Assembly: GCF_000688335.1 (NCBI RefSeq) | Contig: NZ_JHZX01000001.1 | Span: 62,001-126,000 of the forward strand | From: Sediminibacter sp. Hel_I_10 | Lineage (GTDB): Bacteria > Bacteroidota > Bacteroidia > Flavobacteriales > Flavobacteriaceae | Direction of reading: 5' to 3' | DNA length: 64,000 bases | In this document: one piece after another, positions 46,317 to 55,508 of the stretch | Layout: each line of letters starts with the position of its first letter | Numbering within the stretch: position 1 is the stretch's first letter | Position numbers and translations under genes: made by a program | The notes under the pieces: generated by a model | Databases searched by the model: none | Told to the model about the DNA's origin: nothing | The model's input: only the letters and a program-made list of their open reading frames with translations

Positions 46317-47335
46317 TGGAAAGCACCCGTACGTTTGCAGATCGTTTTTTTCTGGTCATTAAAGGTCTGGGAATGGGGGCTGCAAATAAGGTGCCTGGTG
46401 TTTCTGGTGGCGTTGTGGCATTTGTTGCAGGGTTTTACGAAGAGTTTATTTATTCTCTTAGACACGTTAACAAGAATGCTTTTAAACTGATACTTAATGG
46501 TAGATTCAAGAGTTTCTATAGGTATATCAACGGAAAATTTCTAAGTCTGTTATTCTTGGGAATGATTGTGAGCTACTTTAGCATCTCAAAGATTCTTGAC
46601 TATTTTTTACATCATTACGAACTTTTTGTGTGGAGCTTGTTTTTCGGGATGATATTAGGCTCCATCTACTCTATTAATAAAGATTTTAACGATTGGAACT
46701 ATAAAAGCATTTCATCTCTAGCCATAGGCATTTCTTTGGGTATTGGAATTAGTTTTTTAAATCCTGCCACCGAAAATGACAATCTTTTCTTTGTGTTTTT
46801 CTGCGGAATCATCAGTGTTTCCGGGATGACCTTACCTGGTTTTTCTGGTTCATTCATATTGATTTTATTAGGCAATTATGTATTGCTTTTGGTGGATTCG
46901 GTAAATTCGCTTTATGATACTTTTGCCGAAGTCATTTCAGGTGATTTTAGCTTTTTTCAAAATGCACCACGTATTCGTTTGCTAAAAGTTTTGGCTGTAT
47001 TTACACTAGGCTCGGTTACAGGATTAGTCACCTTCTCTCACATGTTGAGCTACGTCCTCAAAAACTACAGAAGCATTACTACGGCCTCTATTATTGGATT
47101 TATCGTCGGGTCACTAGGCGTTGTCTGGCCTTGGAAAAAAACCATTTTTAAATCTACAGATGAAGACCAATTTTTATATGATTCTACAGGAAAAAAAATT
47201 ATCGAAAATTACGAACGTTATATCCCAGACTTCAACTCTGAAACGCTCCTAGCAATAGGATTTGTTTTAATAGGGATCATTGCTGTGCTAGCTTTAGAAT
47301 GGTACGGCGAAAAAACAAAAACTGCTTATGTCTAG
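46316..47335 (+). CDS. DUF368 membrane protein, copy 2
   Basis: A 339-residue paralogue of the preceding gene with the same two repeats, KVPGVSGGVVAFVAGFYEE and LPGFSGSFILILLGNY. The copies are clearly diverged, so the duplication is not recent. It overlaps copy 1 by one base and aroE by 8 bases, giving coupled translation across three genes. Whether the copies form a heteromer or handle different lipids is unknown. Confidence 0.88.
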   Translation: MESTRTFADRFFLVIKGLGMGAANKVPGVSGGVVAFVAGFYEEFIYSLRHVNKNAFKLILNGRFKSFYRYINGKFLSLLFLGMIVSYFSISKILDYFLHHYELFVWSLFFGMILGSIYSINKDFNDWNYKSISSLAIGISLGIGISFLNPATENDNLFFVFFCGIISVSGMTLPGFSGSFILILLGNYVLLLVDSVNSLYDTFAEVISGDFSFFQNAPRIRLLKVLAVFTLGSVTGLVTFSHMLSYVLKNYRSITTASIIGFIVGSLGVVWPWKKTIFKSTDEDQFLYDSTGKKIIENYERYIPDFNSETLLAIGFVLIGIIAVLALEWYGEKTKTAYV

Positions 47336-48068
47336 ATTAGGTCTTTTAGGTAAACATATTGATTACTCCTTTTCGCGAGGTTATTTTACTAAAAAGTTTA
47401 CTGCTGAAAATTTACCCCATACCTATGAGAATTTTGATTTAGATTCTATTTCAGAATTACCAAAATTACTTGAAAACAATCCTGATATTGTTGGTATGAG
47501 CGTGACCATCCCTTACAAACAACAGGTGATGTCTTTTTTGGACAGTCTTGATGAAACTGCCAAAGAAATTGGAGCTGTCAATACCATTACCGTTTCAAAA
47601 AAAGGTGTATTAACAGGTTTTAATACCGACTATTATGGCTTTAAAAAATCAATTACGCCACTTCTCAAACCCAGCCACAAAAAGGCTTTAATTCTTGGTA
47701 CAGGTGGTGCATCTAAAGCCGTGGCTTATGCGCTAAAGCAGATGGAAATTGATTTTGACTACGTCTCAAGAACAATGCGGGATGGCATTACATATACGTA
47801 TGATTTACTTTCAGAAGAAATTATAGCGCAATATCAAATTATTATTAATTGCACCCCTTTGGGCACTTTCCCTAAGGTGGAGTTGTATCCTGAGATTCCG
47901 TATCAAGGCATTTCAAAAGCACACGTGCTATTCGATTTAATTTATAATCCTGAAGAAACACAGTTTTTGAAATTCGGAAAAGAACAAGGTGCAACCACCT
48001 GTAACGGTCATGATATGCTGCGATTTCAGGCAGAAAAGGCATGGCAAATCTGGAATTTAGAATCTTAA
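47328..48068 (+). CDS. aroE: Shikimate dehydrogenase
   Basis: Reduces 3-dehydroshikimate to shikimate with NADPH in the aromatic pathway. It has the shikimate-side motif SVTIPYKQQV with the catalytic Lys, GAVNTI, FNTDYYGF, the nucleotide loop LGTGGASKAVAYAL and CNGHDMLRFQAEKAW. At 246 residues it is shorter than E. coli AroE, as is normal in Bacteroidota. Its start overlaps the second DUF368 gene by 8 bases. Confidence 0.94.
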   Translation: MSRLGLLGKHIDYSFSRGYFTKKFTAENLPHTYENFDLDSISELPKLLENNPDIVGMSVTIPYKQQVMSFLDSLDETAKEIGAVNTITVSKKGVLTGFNTDYYGFKKSITPLLKPSHKKALILGTGGASKAVAYALKQMEIDFDYVSRTMRDGITYTYDLLSEEIIAQYQIIINCTPLGTFPKVELYPEIPYQGISKAHVLFDLIYNPEETQFLKFGKEQGATTCNGHDMLRFQAEKAWQIWNLES

Positions 48069-48190
48069 AAGCACCTCTTATCATTAAAGGTTAATTCTGA
48101 AATTAAAATTTCAGCTTCAAAATTCATGGGCTGCTTATATGATACGATCTATTTATGCTGTGCCCTATTACCATAAACACACGTCTCGTT

Positions 48191-48222
48191 TTTGACTATC
48201 AGTTGCCTATTTAGTATCTTAG
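48191..48222 (+). promoter_or_regulatory. Promoter of the DUF349 gene
   Basis: TTTG (48191-48194), a 20-base spacer and TATCTTAG (48215-48222), which differs from TAnnTTTG at one position. It is 24 bases before the ATG. Confidence 0.5.
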
Positions 48223-48246
48223 CCATCTAACAAATATAATGACACC

Positions 48247-50346
48247 ATGTCTGAGCAAGATAACCTGCCAAAAGCAGATGGAATACTAGAGCAAAATACT
48301 AAGCAACAAGAGGGTAGCAAAACGGAAGCTTCTGAAAACACGACTTCTGAAAATTCTTCAGATCAAACCGAAGTAAAAGACACAGAAAATAAAGCCGTCG
48401 CTATACCTTCTAATGTTTCTGATCAATTGATTGAGAGACCTTCAGAAAGCCACACTGAAATTCCTGCAGTAGAAGCAAAACAAGATGAGACTGTCTCAAA
48501 AGAGGCATCAGCAGCTGTAGCTACTGAGACTTCTTCCGAAGAGAAAAAGAAAGAGGCCCACGTTGAGGAGATTGAAGCCGCTAATGCCGAGGATGCCGAG
48601 GATGAGAGCAATAGCGAACGTCATGAATTGGAAAGTAAAGATTATGATAAAATGAGTATGGATGCTTTGGTCGAAGAACTAGAGCAACTTAATGCACAAA
48701 AAAAGGTGCAGACCATAAAATCACAAGTCGATGAAATAAAGGCAGAATTCAATTCTAAATTTGAAGAACTGCTTGAAGAGAAAAAAGAGGAGTTTTTAAG
48801 TGAGGGTGGTAATGAAATTGATTTTTATTTCTCAACTCCTGCAAAAAAACGATTTAATACAGCATATAAAGCTTACAGAAATGCGATTAAGACGTATTAC
48901 AAAGCAAGAGAAAATGATTTAAAGTCTAACCTTGACAAGCGTCTCGAAATCATTGAAGAGATTAAAGGACTTATCAATGTTGAGGAAAATATAAACACCA
49001 CTTACAAGCACTTTAAAGATCTCCAAGAACAATGGAGAACTGCTGGACCAATTCCTAGAGATGTCTATAACAATGCTTGGAATTCTTACCATCACCACGT
49101 TGAGATTTTCTATGATTTTCTGCACCTCAATAGAGATTTGCGTGACATGGATTTTAAACACAATCTCGACCAGAAACTTAAAATCATAGAGCGCGCAGAA
49201 GAACTTGCAAAAGATGACAACATCAACCGTGCATTTAGAGAATTGCAAGTATTACATAAGCTTTGGAAAGAAGATCTTGGGCCAGTAGCTAAAGAGCATC
49301 GCGATGAGATCTGGGATCGTTTTAGCAATGCCACGAAAGCTATACATGACAAACGCCAAGCGTATTACGAAGATGTAGACAAGGCGAAGGAAAAAAACCT
49401 TGAGCGTAAAGAAGACATTATTTCCAAAATTGAGGAGGTTGCTTTAGATGCTTCTAATTCTCATCAAGCATGGCAGAAAAAAATAAAGGTTATTGAAGCT
49501 TTAAGAGAAGAATTCTTTAACGCAGGACGCGTTCCTAAAAGTGCCAACGATGCTACATGGAGTAAATTTAAAAGTGCTGTAAGAAACTTTAACCGCAAGA
49601 AAAACACATTCTATAAAGATCTCAAAAAAGATCAATACGAAAATCTTGAGAAGAAAAAGGCACTTATTAAAATTGCTCAAGACAACAAGGATAATGAAGA
49701 CTTTGAGTCTACAACGCCTTTAATGAAAAAAATCCAGAGCGATTGGAAAAAAATAGGTCATGTCCCAAGAAAGGACAGTGATAAAATTTGGAAACAGTTT
49801 AAAGCTGCTTGTAATCATTATTTTGAGCGCATTAACGCAGAACGCAACGAGGCCAACAAAGAATTAATGGTTGCTTTTGAGAAGAAACAAGACCTCTTAG
49901 AAGAGGTAAAAGCTTTAAAACTTTCTGGAGAACGTAAAGAAGATTTAAAAACCATCAAAGACCTCATTGAACAATGGAAGACCATTGGTCATGTACCATC
50001 AAACAAAAGAAGCATAGACGGTAAATTTAATAAGGTCTTAGACGGATTATTTGGCCAATTGGATATGGACAAATCTAAGGTTGAAATGATCAAGTTTGAA
50101 AATAAATTGGAAAGCTTGGCACAGCCAAACGATACACGATTATTGGATAATGAGCAGAACTTCATTAAGAAACGTATTGACGAGCTTAAAGGGGAAATCA
50201 ATCAATTAGAAAACAACCTTCAATTTTTCTCTAATGTTGATGAGAGCAATCCATTGGTAAAAGACGTATTGAAAAATATCGATAAGCAGAAAGCTGACCT
50301 TTCCACTTGGGAAGATAAATTGAGAAAAGTTAGAAGTATGTATTAA
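48247..50346 (+). CDS. DUF349 repeat protein
   Basis: A 699-residue soluble protein. Residues 1-135 are acidic and low-complexity (Glu, Ser, Thr, Ala). The rest is helical and contains five DUF349 modules, each with a Trp-x3-Gly-x-Val/Ile-Pro core: EQWRTAGPIPRD (near 259), LWKEDLGPVAKE (339), EEFFNAGRVPKS (421), DWKKIGHVPRKD (499) and QWKTIGHVPSNK (576), with a terminal coiled coil. The function of the family is unknown. It stands alone with its own promoter and terminator. Confidence 0.88.
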   Translation: MSEQDNLPKADGILEQNTKQQEGSKTEASENTTSENSSDQTEVKDTENKAVAIPSNVSDQLIERPSESHTEIPAVEAKQDETVSKEASAAVATETSSEEKKKEAHVEEIEAANAEDAEDESNSERHELESKDYDKMSMDALVEELEQLNAQKKVQTIKSQVDEIKAEFNSKFEELLEEKKEEFLSEGGNEIDFYFSTPAKKRFNTAYKAYRNAIKTYYKARENDLKSNLDKRLEIIEEIKGLINVEENINTTYKHFKDLQEQWRTAGPIPRDVYNNAWNSYHHHVEIFYDFLHLNRDLRDMDFKHNLDQKLKIIERAEELAKDDNINRAFRELQVLHKLWKEDLGPVAKEHRDEIWDRFSNATKAIHDKRQAYYEDVDKAKEKNLERKEDIISKIEEVALDASNSHQAWQKKIKVIEALREEFFNAGRVPKSANDATWSKFKSAVRNFNRKKNTFYKDLKKDQYENLEKKKALIKIAQDNKDNEDFESTTPLMKKIQSDWKKIGHVPRKDSDKIWKQFKAACNHYFERINAERNEANKELMVAFEKKQDLLEEVKALKLSGERKEDLKTIKDLIEQWKTIGHVPSNKRSIDGKFNKVLDGLFGQLDMDKSKVEMIKFENKLESLAQPNDTRLLDNEQNFIKKRIDELKGEINQLENNLQFFSNVDESNPLVKDVLKNIDKQKADLSTWEDKLRKVRSMY

Positions 50347-50389
50347 GAATCCCAGAATTCTAACCAATACTGTAGTAATTAAAAAAAAG

Positions 50390-50416
50390 AAAGGCCATCA
50401 ATAATTGATGGCCTTT
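50390..50416 (+). terminator. Terminator of the DUF349 gene
   Basis: AAAGGCCATCAA (50390-50401) pairs perfectly with TTGATGGCCTTT (50405-50416) over a TAA loop, followed by a T-run. A near-identical hairpin lies at 50555-50584. Confidence 0.85.
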
Positions 50417-50554
50417 TCTCCTCTTCATAGCAATTAACGATTAACTTACGTTAATTTGAAAGGTTGACTAATAGCATTTTGTGATTCCCTTCAATATACA
50501 TACGAAGTAAATTGAAGTAGGGTTTTATAAAAGACGAAAAAAAATAAACAAAAA

Positions 50555-50584
50555 AAAGGCCATCAATAATTGATGACCTCTTTT
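50555..50584 (-). terminator. Terminator of the propeller lipoprotein gene
   Basis: Arms AGGCCATCAA and TTGATGACCT around TAA. On the minus strand the only imperfection is a G-U pair, and the stem is followed by a T-run of at least eight. It shares 22 of its first 23 bases with the plus-strand terminator at 50390. Confidence 0.8.
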
Positions 50585-50608
50585 CAAATCTAATCCCAAA
50601 TTTTTATA

Positions 50609-51646
50609 CTACTCCTTCGTTAAATATACTGAAGATGCAGCCGCTAAATTATTGTTAACTGCAGGTGTTAAATTGCCGCCATTACCAATATTGTTAAACG
50701 CTAAAATTCTACCACCGCCGTTTCCAGCTTCGGCTATATAAACAATACCTGTAACAGAATCATAAGCTACATCCACTGGGTTACCCAATAATGTAGATGC
50801 ACCTGAAACTCGAGTTTGTTCTCCTACTGCTAAGATTTCTCCATTTGCAGTAGCATTAAATTTGCTTGTGAAATCATCAATGATATGAAACCCACCATCA
50901 TCTTGAGTATTGGTAGCATCACCAATATCTGTAAGAATCATTGTATTAGAATTAGAATCATAAGTGATTCCGTGAGTTCTAACAATTCCTTCGACTATAA
51001 TTGTTTTTGTAGCAGCAATAGTCACATCATCCATGTTTGATAAAAAGTCGCTAAATACCGCCAATTTATTTGTTCCATCAACAACTGCATATAAATTGTT
51101 ACCGTTAAATGTCATTCCCCAAACTTTAAAATTTACTGTAATTGTATTTCTTAAAGCAAAGGCATTTTCGTTTTTAGAATACACAAAAAATCGACCTTCA
51201 GCTGTCTCTGGATTATTATCTAAATCGGTATTATCTGCAACAACGTAAAAATCGCCATTAACGGCTACTTCTCTCGGGCTCTCCATATCTGTAGTTCCTA
51301 AAAGATTAACTTCAATTGTAGTTCCTGAAACCACATCAGAAACATTATTGTAGCCTTCTAGACCGTTAGATGAGCGAGAGGCTTGCACTACAGCATCAGC
51401 TGAAGAATCGTAATAAATTCCGTCTGCAGCAGTTGAAGTGGTTACAAGTGTTTTGGTAGTAATATTTGCAACATCTGTTACATCGTAAGATGTGATGTTA
51501 CCGTTTGAATTATTTGAAGCATAAAGCGTTGTCATACTTGCAGGCGCGGGATTTGATCCACTGTCATCATCATCACTACAAGAGAATGCTACTATTGAAC
51601 TTGCAAAAAGCAAGGTTAAAAATTTAAATGATTGTACTCTTTTCAT
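50609..51646 (-). CDS. Surface lipoprotein with beta-propeller-like repeats
   Basis: A 345-residue lipoprotein. The leader ends VAFSC (Cys23), followed at once by SDDDD, the acidic pattern that in Bacteroidota directs lipoproteins to the cell surface. The body has repeated strands of YVTN/NHL character (MTTLYASNNSNGNITSYD, AVNGDFYVVADN, GMTFNGNNLYAVVDG, VAYDSVTGIVYIAEAGNGG), suggesting a propeller. It probably binds a partner or polymer at the surface; this is inferred. Monocistronic. Confidence 0.82.
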   Translation of the reverse strand: MKRVQSFKFLTLLFASSIVAFSCSDDDDSGSNPAPASMTTLYASNNSNGNITSYDVTDVANITTKTLVTTSTAADGIYYDSSADAVVQASRSSNGLEGYNNVSDVVSGTTIEVNLLGTTDMESPREVAVNGDFYVVADNTDLDNNPETAEGRFFVYSKNENAFALRNTITVNFKVWGMTFNGNNLYAVVDGTNKLAVFSDFLSNMDDVTIAATKTIIVEGIVRTHGITYDSNSNTMILTDIGDATNTQDDGGFHIIDDFTSKFNATANGEILAVGEQTRVSGASTLLGNPVDVAYDSVTGIVYIAEAGNGGGRILAFNNIGNGGNLTPAVNNNLAAASSVYLTKE

Positions 51647-51814
51647 AAATTAAAATTTAATTGTTATAATTCTATATACGACGCATACGGACTATTAGTT
51701 CTTATAGTGTCTGTAAATACTGATGGTTTAACATGACTTTAAGAATCGCATTTGTTATGTGGTTCTAAAACAGACCTCTGAAATTATCGTAACTTTATAA
51801 AAATTTGAATTTTA

Positions 51815-52291
51815 ATGACATCGATAATAGAATCATTTTATAAAGGTTTTCAAAATCTAGATGCAGAGCAAATGGTAGCCTGTTACCATGAGGACATTGT
51901 GTTTGAAGATCCCGCTTTTGGAACTTTAAAAGGCAATCACGCTTGTAATATGTGGCGAATGCTCTGTAAATCTCAAAAAAATAAAGATTTTAAAGTGGTT
52001 TTTTCTAACATTACAGTTCATGAAGATTCTGGCAGTGCACATTGGGAAGCGTTTTACACGTTTACTAAAACAGGAAGAAAAGTACATAATACCGTAGAAG
52101 CTCAATTTGAGTTCAAAGACGGAAAAATCATCAAACATGTTGATCGTTTTGATCTTTACAAATGGTCTAAACAGGCTTTTGGCTTCAAAGGAACGGTTTT
52201 GGGCAAGACCTTATTTTTTAAGAATAAATTGAGACATACTACAAAAAACCTTCTGACTAAATTTGAGGAAAAACAAAAATCATCTGCATAA
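51815..52291 (+). CDS. NTF2-like (SnoaL-type) protein
   Basis: A 158-residue protein of the NTF2 fold. The N-terminus IIESFYKGFQNLDAEQMVAC followed by YHEDIVFEDPAFG is typical of SnoaL-like polyketide-cyclase relatives, and KIIKHVDRFDLYKW closes the cone. Such proteins bind or isomerise small molecules; no substrate can be named. It is monocistronic. Confidence 0.8.
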   Translation: MTSIIESFYKGFQNLDAEQMVACYHEDIVFEDPAFGTLKGNHACNMWRMLCKSQKNKDFKVVFSNITVHEDSGSAHWEAFYTFTKTGRKVHNTVEAQFEFKDGKIIKHVDRFDLYKWSKQAFGFKGTVLGKTLFFKNKLRHTTKNLLTKFEEKQKSSA

Positions 52292-52313
52292 TTTCAAAAT
52301 ATGCAATGAAAAA

Positions 52314-52339
52314 GCCATTCTAGAAATTTCTAAAATGGC
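52314..52339. terminator. Possible bidirectional hairpin between converging genes
   Basis: GCCATT (52314-52319) pairs with AATGGC (52334-52339), and TAGAAATTTCTA inside is a further palindrome. T-runs on both sides are weak. Confidence 0.45.
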
Positions 52340-52468
52340 CTCATTATAAACATACTTAAGAACTGTTTCTTTTTAGGGACGGGACGTTTACTTTATATTT
52401 CAGTCTCTTAGTATACTTTTAAATAATCAAAAACGATGCCAAAAACATCTGTTAATGCGACAATGGCT

Positions 52469-53017
52469 TTAGGAGTATTCGGGCTTTTTACCTACTACCC
52501 CATCAAAAAAAGACTTCATAAATTTAAAATCTGCCTCCATATTATCAGTTGGATAAAATGGTTGTGAAATGTGATTTTTTTTATTCTGAAAATCAAGCGT
52601 AAACATGATAATAGGTAAGTTGGCTGCTTTAGCAATGTAATAGAACCCTGTTTTCCAATCTTGTACTTTTTTACGAGTTCCCTCTGGAGCAAGTGTCAAC
52701 CTAAATTCTGATGTATTCTCAAACAACTGAGCAATGGCAGTTACTTTGTTCTGACCTGGAGTACGATCTAAAGGAGAACCACCTATAGCTCTAAAGTAAT
52801 AGCCAAAAGGCCATTTAAACAGTTCTTTTTTACCTACAAAATTGGTTTTGAGTTGAGTGATTTTTCTAAGAAGAAGACCAATATAGAAGTCATGCCAACT
52901 TGTATGAGGCAACGCTATGATCACCACTTTTTTTATGGTATCTTTTGAAAAATTAGTGTTTCCAGTAATTTGCCAACCTAAAAGCTTAAAATAAATAAAT
53001 TTAGCTAGCCAAGACAT
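52469..53017 (-). CDS. PlsC-like acyltransferase (1-acylglycerol-3-phosphate type)
   Basis: A 182-residue acyltransferase. The catalytic H-x4-D is in PHTSWHDFY (His38, Asp43) and the phosphate-binding motif is APEGTRKK. No long membrane segment is present. It could acylate a lysophospholipid or another lipid. It starts 1 base after the KdnB-like gene, so it is the last gene of the kdsB operon and a role in envelope lipid modification is inferred. Confidence 0.83.
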   Translation of the reverse strand: MSWLAKFIYFKLLGWQITGNTNFSKDTIKKVVIIALPHTSWHDFYIGLLLRKITQLKTNFVGKKELFKWPFGYYFRAIGGSPLDRTPGQNKVTAIAQLFENTSEFRLTLAPEGTRKKVQDWKTGFYYIAKAANLPIIMFTLDFQNKKNHISQPFYPTDNMEADFKFMKSFFDGVVGKKPEYS

Positions 53018-53018
53018 A

Positions 53019-54101
53019 CTACATCTGTTGGTATAGCGCTTTTAGCTTACTACGAGTTATTATATTTTTCCAGTTTTTACCAAGAGCGTTTTCCCATAGA
53101 GGCTCTAAACCTAAAGCCACATCAATCATGATATCAAATTCTTCATCAGACAAATGCTTACAAATCCCTTGAGGAAGACTGATGTCGTGTTTTTCTTTCA
53201 TCTTTCGAAACAGTTGCACGCCTTCTGGATAAAACTCATCAAGATGATCAAAAACAATACAATTACCAATGCCATGCTTTGTTCCCAATAAATAAGAAAG
53301 TCCGTAACTCATAGCATGTGCCACTCCCACTTGGGAGTACGCAATACTCATACCGCCATGCCAAGAGGCCATCATCAATTCGTCTTGTGCCTCTTCTTTT
53401 GACAAGTCCCCTTCCATAAAAATGGATTTACATAACTCAAATGCTTTTTCGCCGTAGCTCTTACTAAAGGCATTAAGATAGGTTCCATTTAAAGACTCTA
53501 TACAATGAATATAGCAATCCATACCTGTATAAAACCATTGATCTTTGGGCACGCCTTTGGTGAGCTCCGGATCTAACACCACTTGATCAAAGGGTGTATA
53601 ATCTGAATTAATTCCTAATTTTTTATCAGGTCCCGTTAATACGGTAGTTCTTGAAACTTCTGAACCTGTACCAGAAATTGTAGGTACACCTACATGATAA
53701 ATGGCAGGGTTTTTAACCAAATCCCAACCTTGATAATTTTTGGTTTGGCCTTCGTTAGTGATCATGATAGATACCGCTTTTGCTAAATCTAAAATGGTTC
53801 CACCTCCAATGCCAATAATACCAGATGGTCGGTCTTTATAAGAAAGTATGATATTTTCTACCAATTCATCTACTTGAGATGTTTTTGGTTCCTCGTCTGC
53901 AGAGATGTAGAACACTTGGTCATCGTATGCCAAAGGTATCCGGGAGGTCAACCAAGAGTTGCCCTTGAATACGGCATCTACCAAAAAAATAAATGGTGCC
54001 TTGACATTTAATCGTTTAGGCTGTAAAATATCGCCTAATTGATTAAAACATCCACGTCCAAAAACGACTCTGGACACCATTGGGTAATTTTTATAAATCA
54101 T
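53019..54101 (-). CDS. kdnB: Iron-containing alcohol dehydrogenase, KdnB-like (Kdo 8-oxidase)
   Basis: A 360-residue Fe-dependent dehydrogenase. The nucleotide-binding GIGGGTILDLAKAVS and GVPTISGTGSEVS motifs and the metal region with VGVAHAMSYG and GTKHGIGN are intact. The opening RVVFGRGCFNQLGDIL is like KdnB, which oxidises the 8-hydroxyl of Kdo on the way to 8-amino-Kdo. Its operon contains kdsB, which supports this. The partner aminotransferase KdnA is not in the window. The assignment to KdnB is probable, not proven. Confidence 0.68.
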   Translation of the reverse strand: MIYKNYPMVSRVVFGRGCFNQLGDILQPKRLNVKAPFIFLVDAVFKGNSWLTSRIPLAYDDQVFYISADEEPKTSQVDELVENIILSYKDRPSGIIGIGGGTILDLAKAVSIMITNEGQTKNYQGWDLVKNPAIYHVGVPTISGTGSEVSRTTVLTGPDKKLGINSDYTPFDQVVLDPELTKGVPKDQWFYTGMDCYIHCIESLNGTYLNAFSKSYGEKAFELCKSIFMEGDLSKEEAQDELMMASWHGGMSIAYSQVGVAHAMSYGLSYLLGTKHGIGNCIVFDHLDEFYPEGVQLFRKMKEKHDISLPQGICKHLSDEEFDIMIDVALGLEPLWENALGKNWKNIITRSKLKALYQQM

Positions 54102-54149
54102 TTAATAATCTTCTTTGACAAAAATAAAAACATAGTTGGATATATGTCC

Positions 54150-54770
54150 TTAACTGTTGAGATAATATTGAAATTTCTCTGAAAACAATCCGAGGTGATA
54201 CCCGTCTACCAAAGCATGATTTACGCTTATGGCAACGTTCATTTTTATAGTGTCGTTTTTTTTATGTTCTATTTTACTAAAAGCAATTTTTGGTACAGAT
54301 TCTATTTGTTCTGAAACTGGTTCTTTATGTCCTGAAAATTGAAGCCAAGGCACCGCAGAGCAATGAATACAATCTAAACCATTTTGCGGCGGAAATAAAT
54401 CGTTCGATGCTTCAATGCGTCTTTTTTCCGAAGCTAAATTATCTAAAAAAACATTCAAATCGTTATCAAATTCGATGAAAGAAAAACCAAAAGTTTTATT
54501 CGGCCTCATAATTGTTGCAGAGGCATGAATGGTATTATAACGCACCACCTCGTCATTTATGATCCTTAACTTTAGTTCGTCTACATCATTAATAGCCTGC
54601 ATGCAATTGTGCATATATTTTCCGAAGAAAGATACGGATTTCGTTTTTGAAAAGTGGTAAGCTTGAGTCACATCAAATGGAATGGTCATCCCAAAATAAG
54701 GATCTTTAAGCTTTATAAAATGCTCATAATGTTGCTTTCGCTCCCAAGTTTGGATATCAACTTTTGTCAT
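54150..54770 (-). CDS. Chloramphenicol acetyltransferase-like acyltransferase
   Basis: A 206-residue CAT-fold enzyme. The catalytic His is in VNHALVDGYHLG (His185, Asp189), the HxxxD motif of CAT and related CoA-dependent acyltransferases. The N-terminus WERKQHYEHF matches CAT. True resistance is only one possibility; in an operon with kdsB and a KdnB-like gene a sugar acyltransferase role is at least as likely. It overlaps the HAD gene by 4 bases. Confidence 0.8.
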   Translation of the reverse strand: MTKVDIQTWERKQHYEHFIKLKDPYFGMTIPFDVTQAYHFSKTKSVSFFGKYMHNCMQAINDVDELKLRIINDEVVRYNTIHASATIMRPNKTFGFSFIEFDNDLNVFLDNLASEKRRIEASNDLFPPQNGLDCIHCSAVPWLQFSGHKEPVSEQIESVPKIAFSKIEHKKNDTIKMNVAISVNHALVDGYHLGLFSEKFQYYLNS

Positions 54771-55474
54771 TGATTTAATAGGGCTTTTAAATCTGTTAAA
54801 CGATCTAAAGTGGCATATTTTTGATTTTTTGGAGATTGATTCTCCACCTGTTCATGTAACCAAGTGGTATGAAAAGGGATATGTACCGCTCCTGCCTTTA
54901 GATGCACTAATGGCAACACATCTGATTTAAGGGAATTGCCAACCATTAAAAATTCTGAGGGTTTAATCTCTAAGCGATTGAGAAGTTTGGAGTAATTGCT
55001 TTCTTGCTTATCACTCATGATCTCGATATGATGAAAATAATCCATCAAACCAGATTTTTCCAGTTTACGCTCTTGATCTAACAGATCTCCCTTGGTGAGT
55101 ACAATGAGTTTATAATTTTGTGATAAGCTTTTCAAGGTATCTTCTACGCCTTCCAGCAGCTCTACAGGCTTATTGAGCATGTCTTTGCCGATATTCAGTA
55201 TTTTAGAAATAGTCTCATTAGATATGCTATAATTAGACATTTCTAAAGCCATTTCAACCATAGATAATGTAAACCCTTTGATGCCATAACCATATAAAGG
55301 GAGATTTTTAATTTCCATTTTAAAAAGCTCCTGGTCTATTTTATTTGCGGTTTCATATGGAGATAAGAGTTTAGCCACTTCAGTCTCGGCATCTCTGAAA
55401 TAGGTCTCATTGACCCACAGTGTATCATCGGCGTCAAAACCGATTACTTTTACGTTTTTGTAGTTAATTTTCAA
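54767..55474 (-). CDS. HAD-superfamily phosphatase
   Basis: A 235-residue haloacid-dehalogenase-type hydrolase. Motif I is GFDADDTLW (Asp14, Asp16), motif II LIVLTKGD, and motif IV FLMVGNSLKSDV. A helical cap lies between residues 20 and 90. It is too long and has the wrong cap for KdsC, so it is not the usual Kdo-8-phosphate phosphatase. It follows kdsB by 34 bases and overlaps the CAT-like gene by 4 bases. Confidence 0.85.
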   Translation of the reverse strand: MKINYKNVKVIGFDADDTLWVNETYFRDAETEVAKLLSPYETANKIDQELFKMEIKNLPLYGYGIKGFTLSMVEMALEMSNYSISNETISKILNIGKDMLNKPVELLEGVEDTLKSLSQNYKLIVLTKGDLLDQERKLEKSGLMDYFHHIEIMSDKQESNYSKLLNRLEIKPSEFLMVGNSLKSDVLPLVHLKAGAVHIPFHTTWLHEQVENQSPKNQKYATLDRLTDLKALLNQ

Positions 55475-55508
55475 TGTTTATTTTGATTATTAGACCAGTA
55501 ACCGTCAT

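Noticed and set aside
48423-50201. Several minus-strand frames within the DUF349 gene
   Set aside because: Antisense reading of a charged helical protein; no start, promoter or domain supports them.
54150-54770. Chloramphenicol resistance gene
   Set aside because: The catalytic motif fits, but the operon context is lipid A/Kdo, with no mobile element nearby, so I describe it as CAT-like only.
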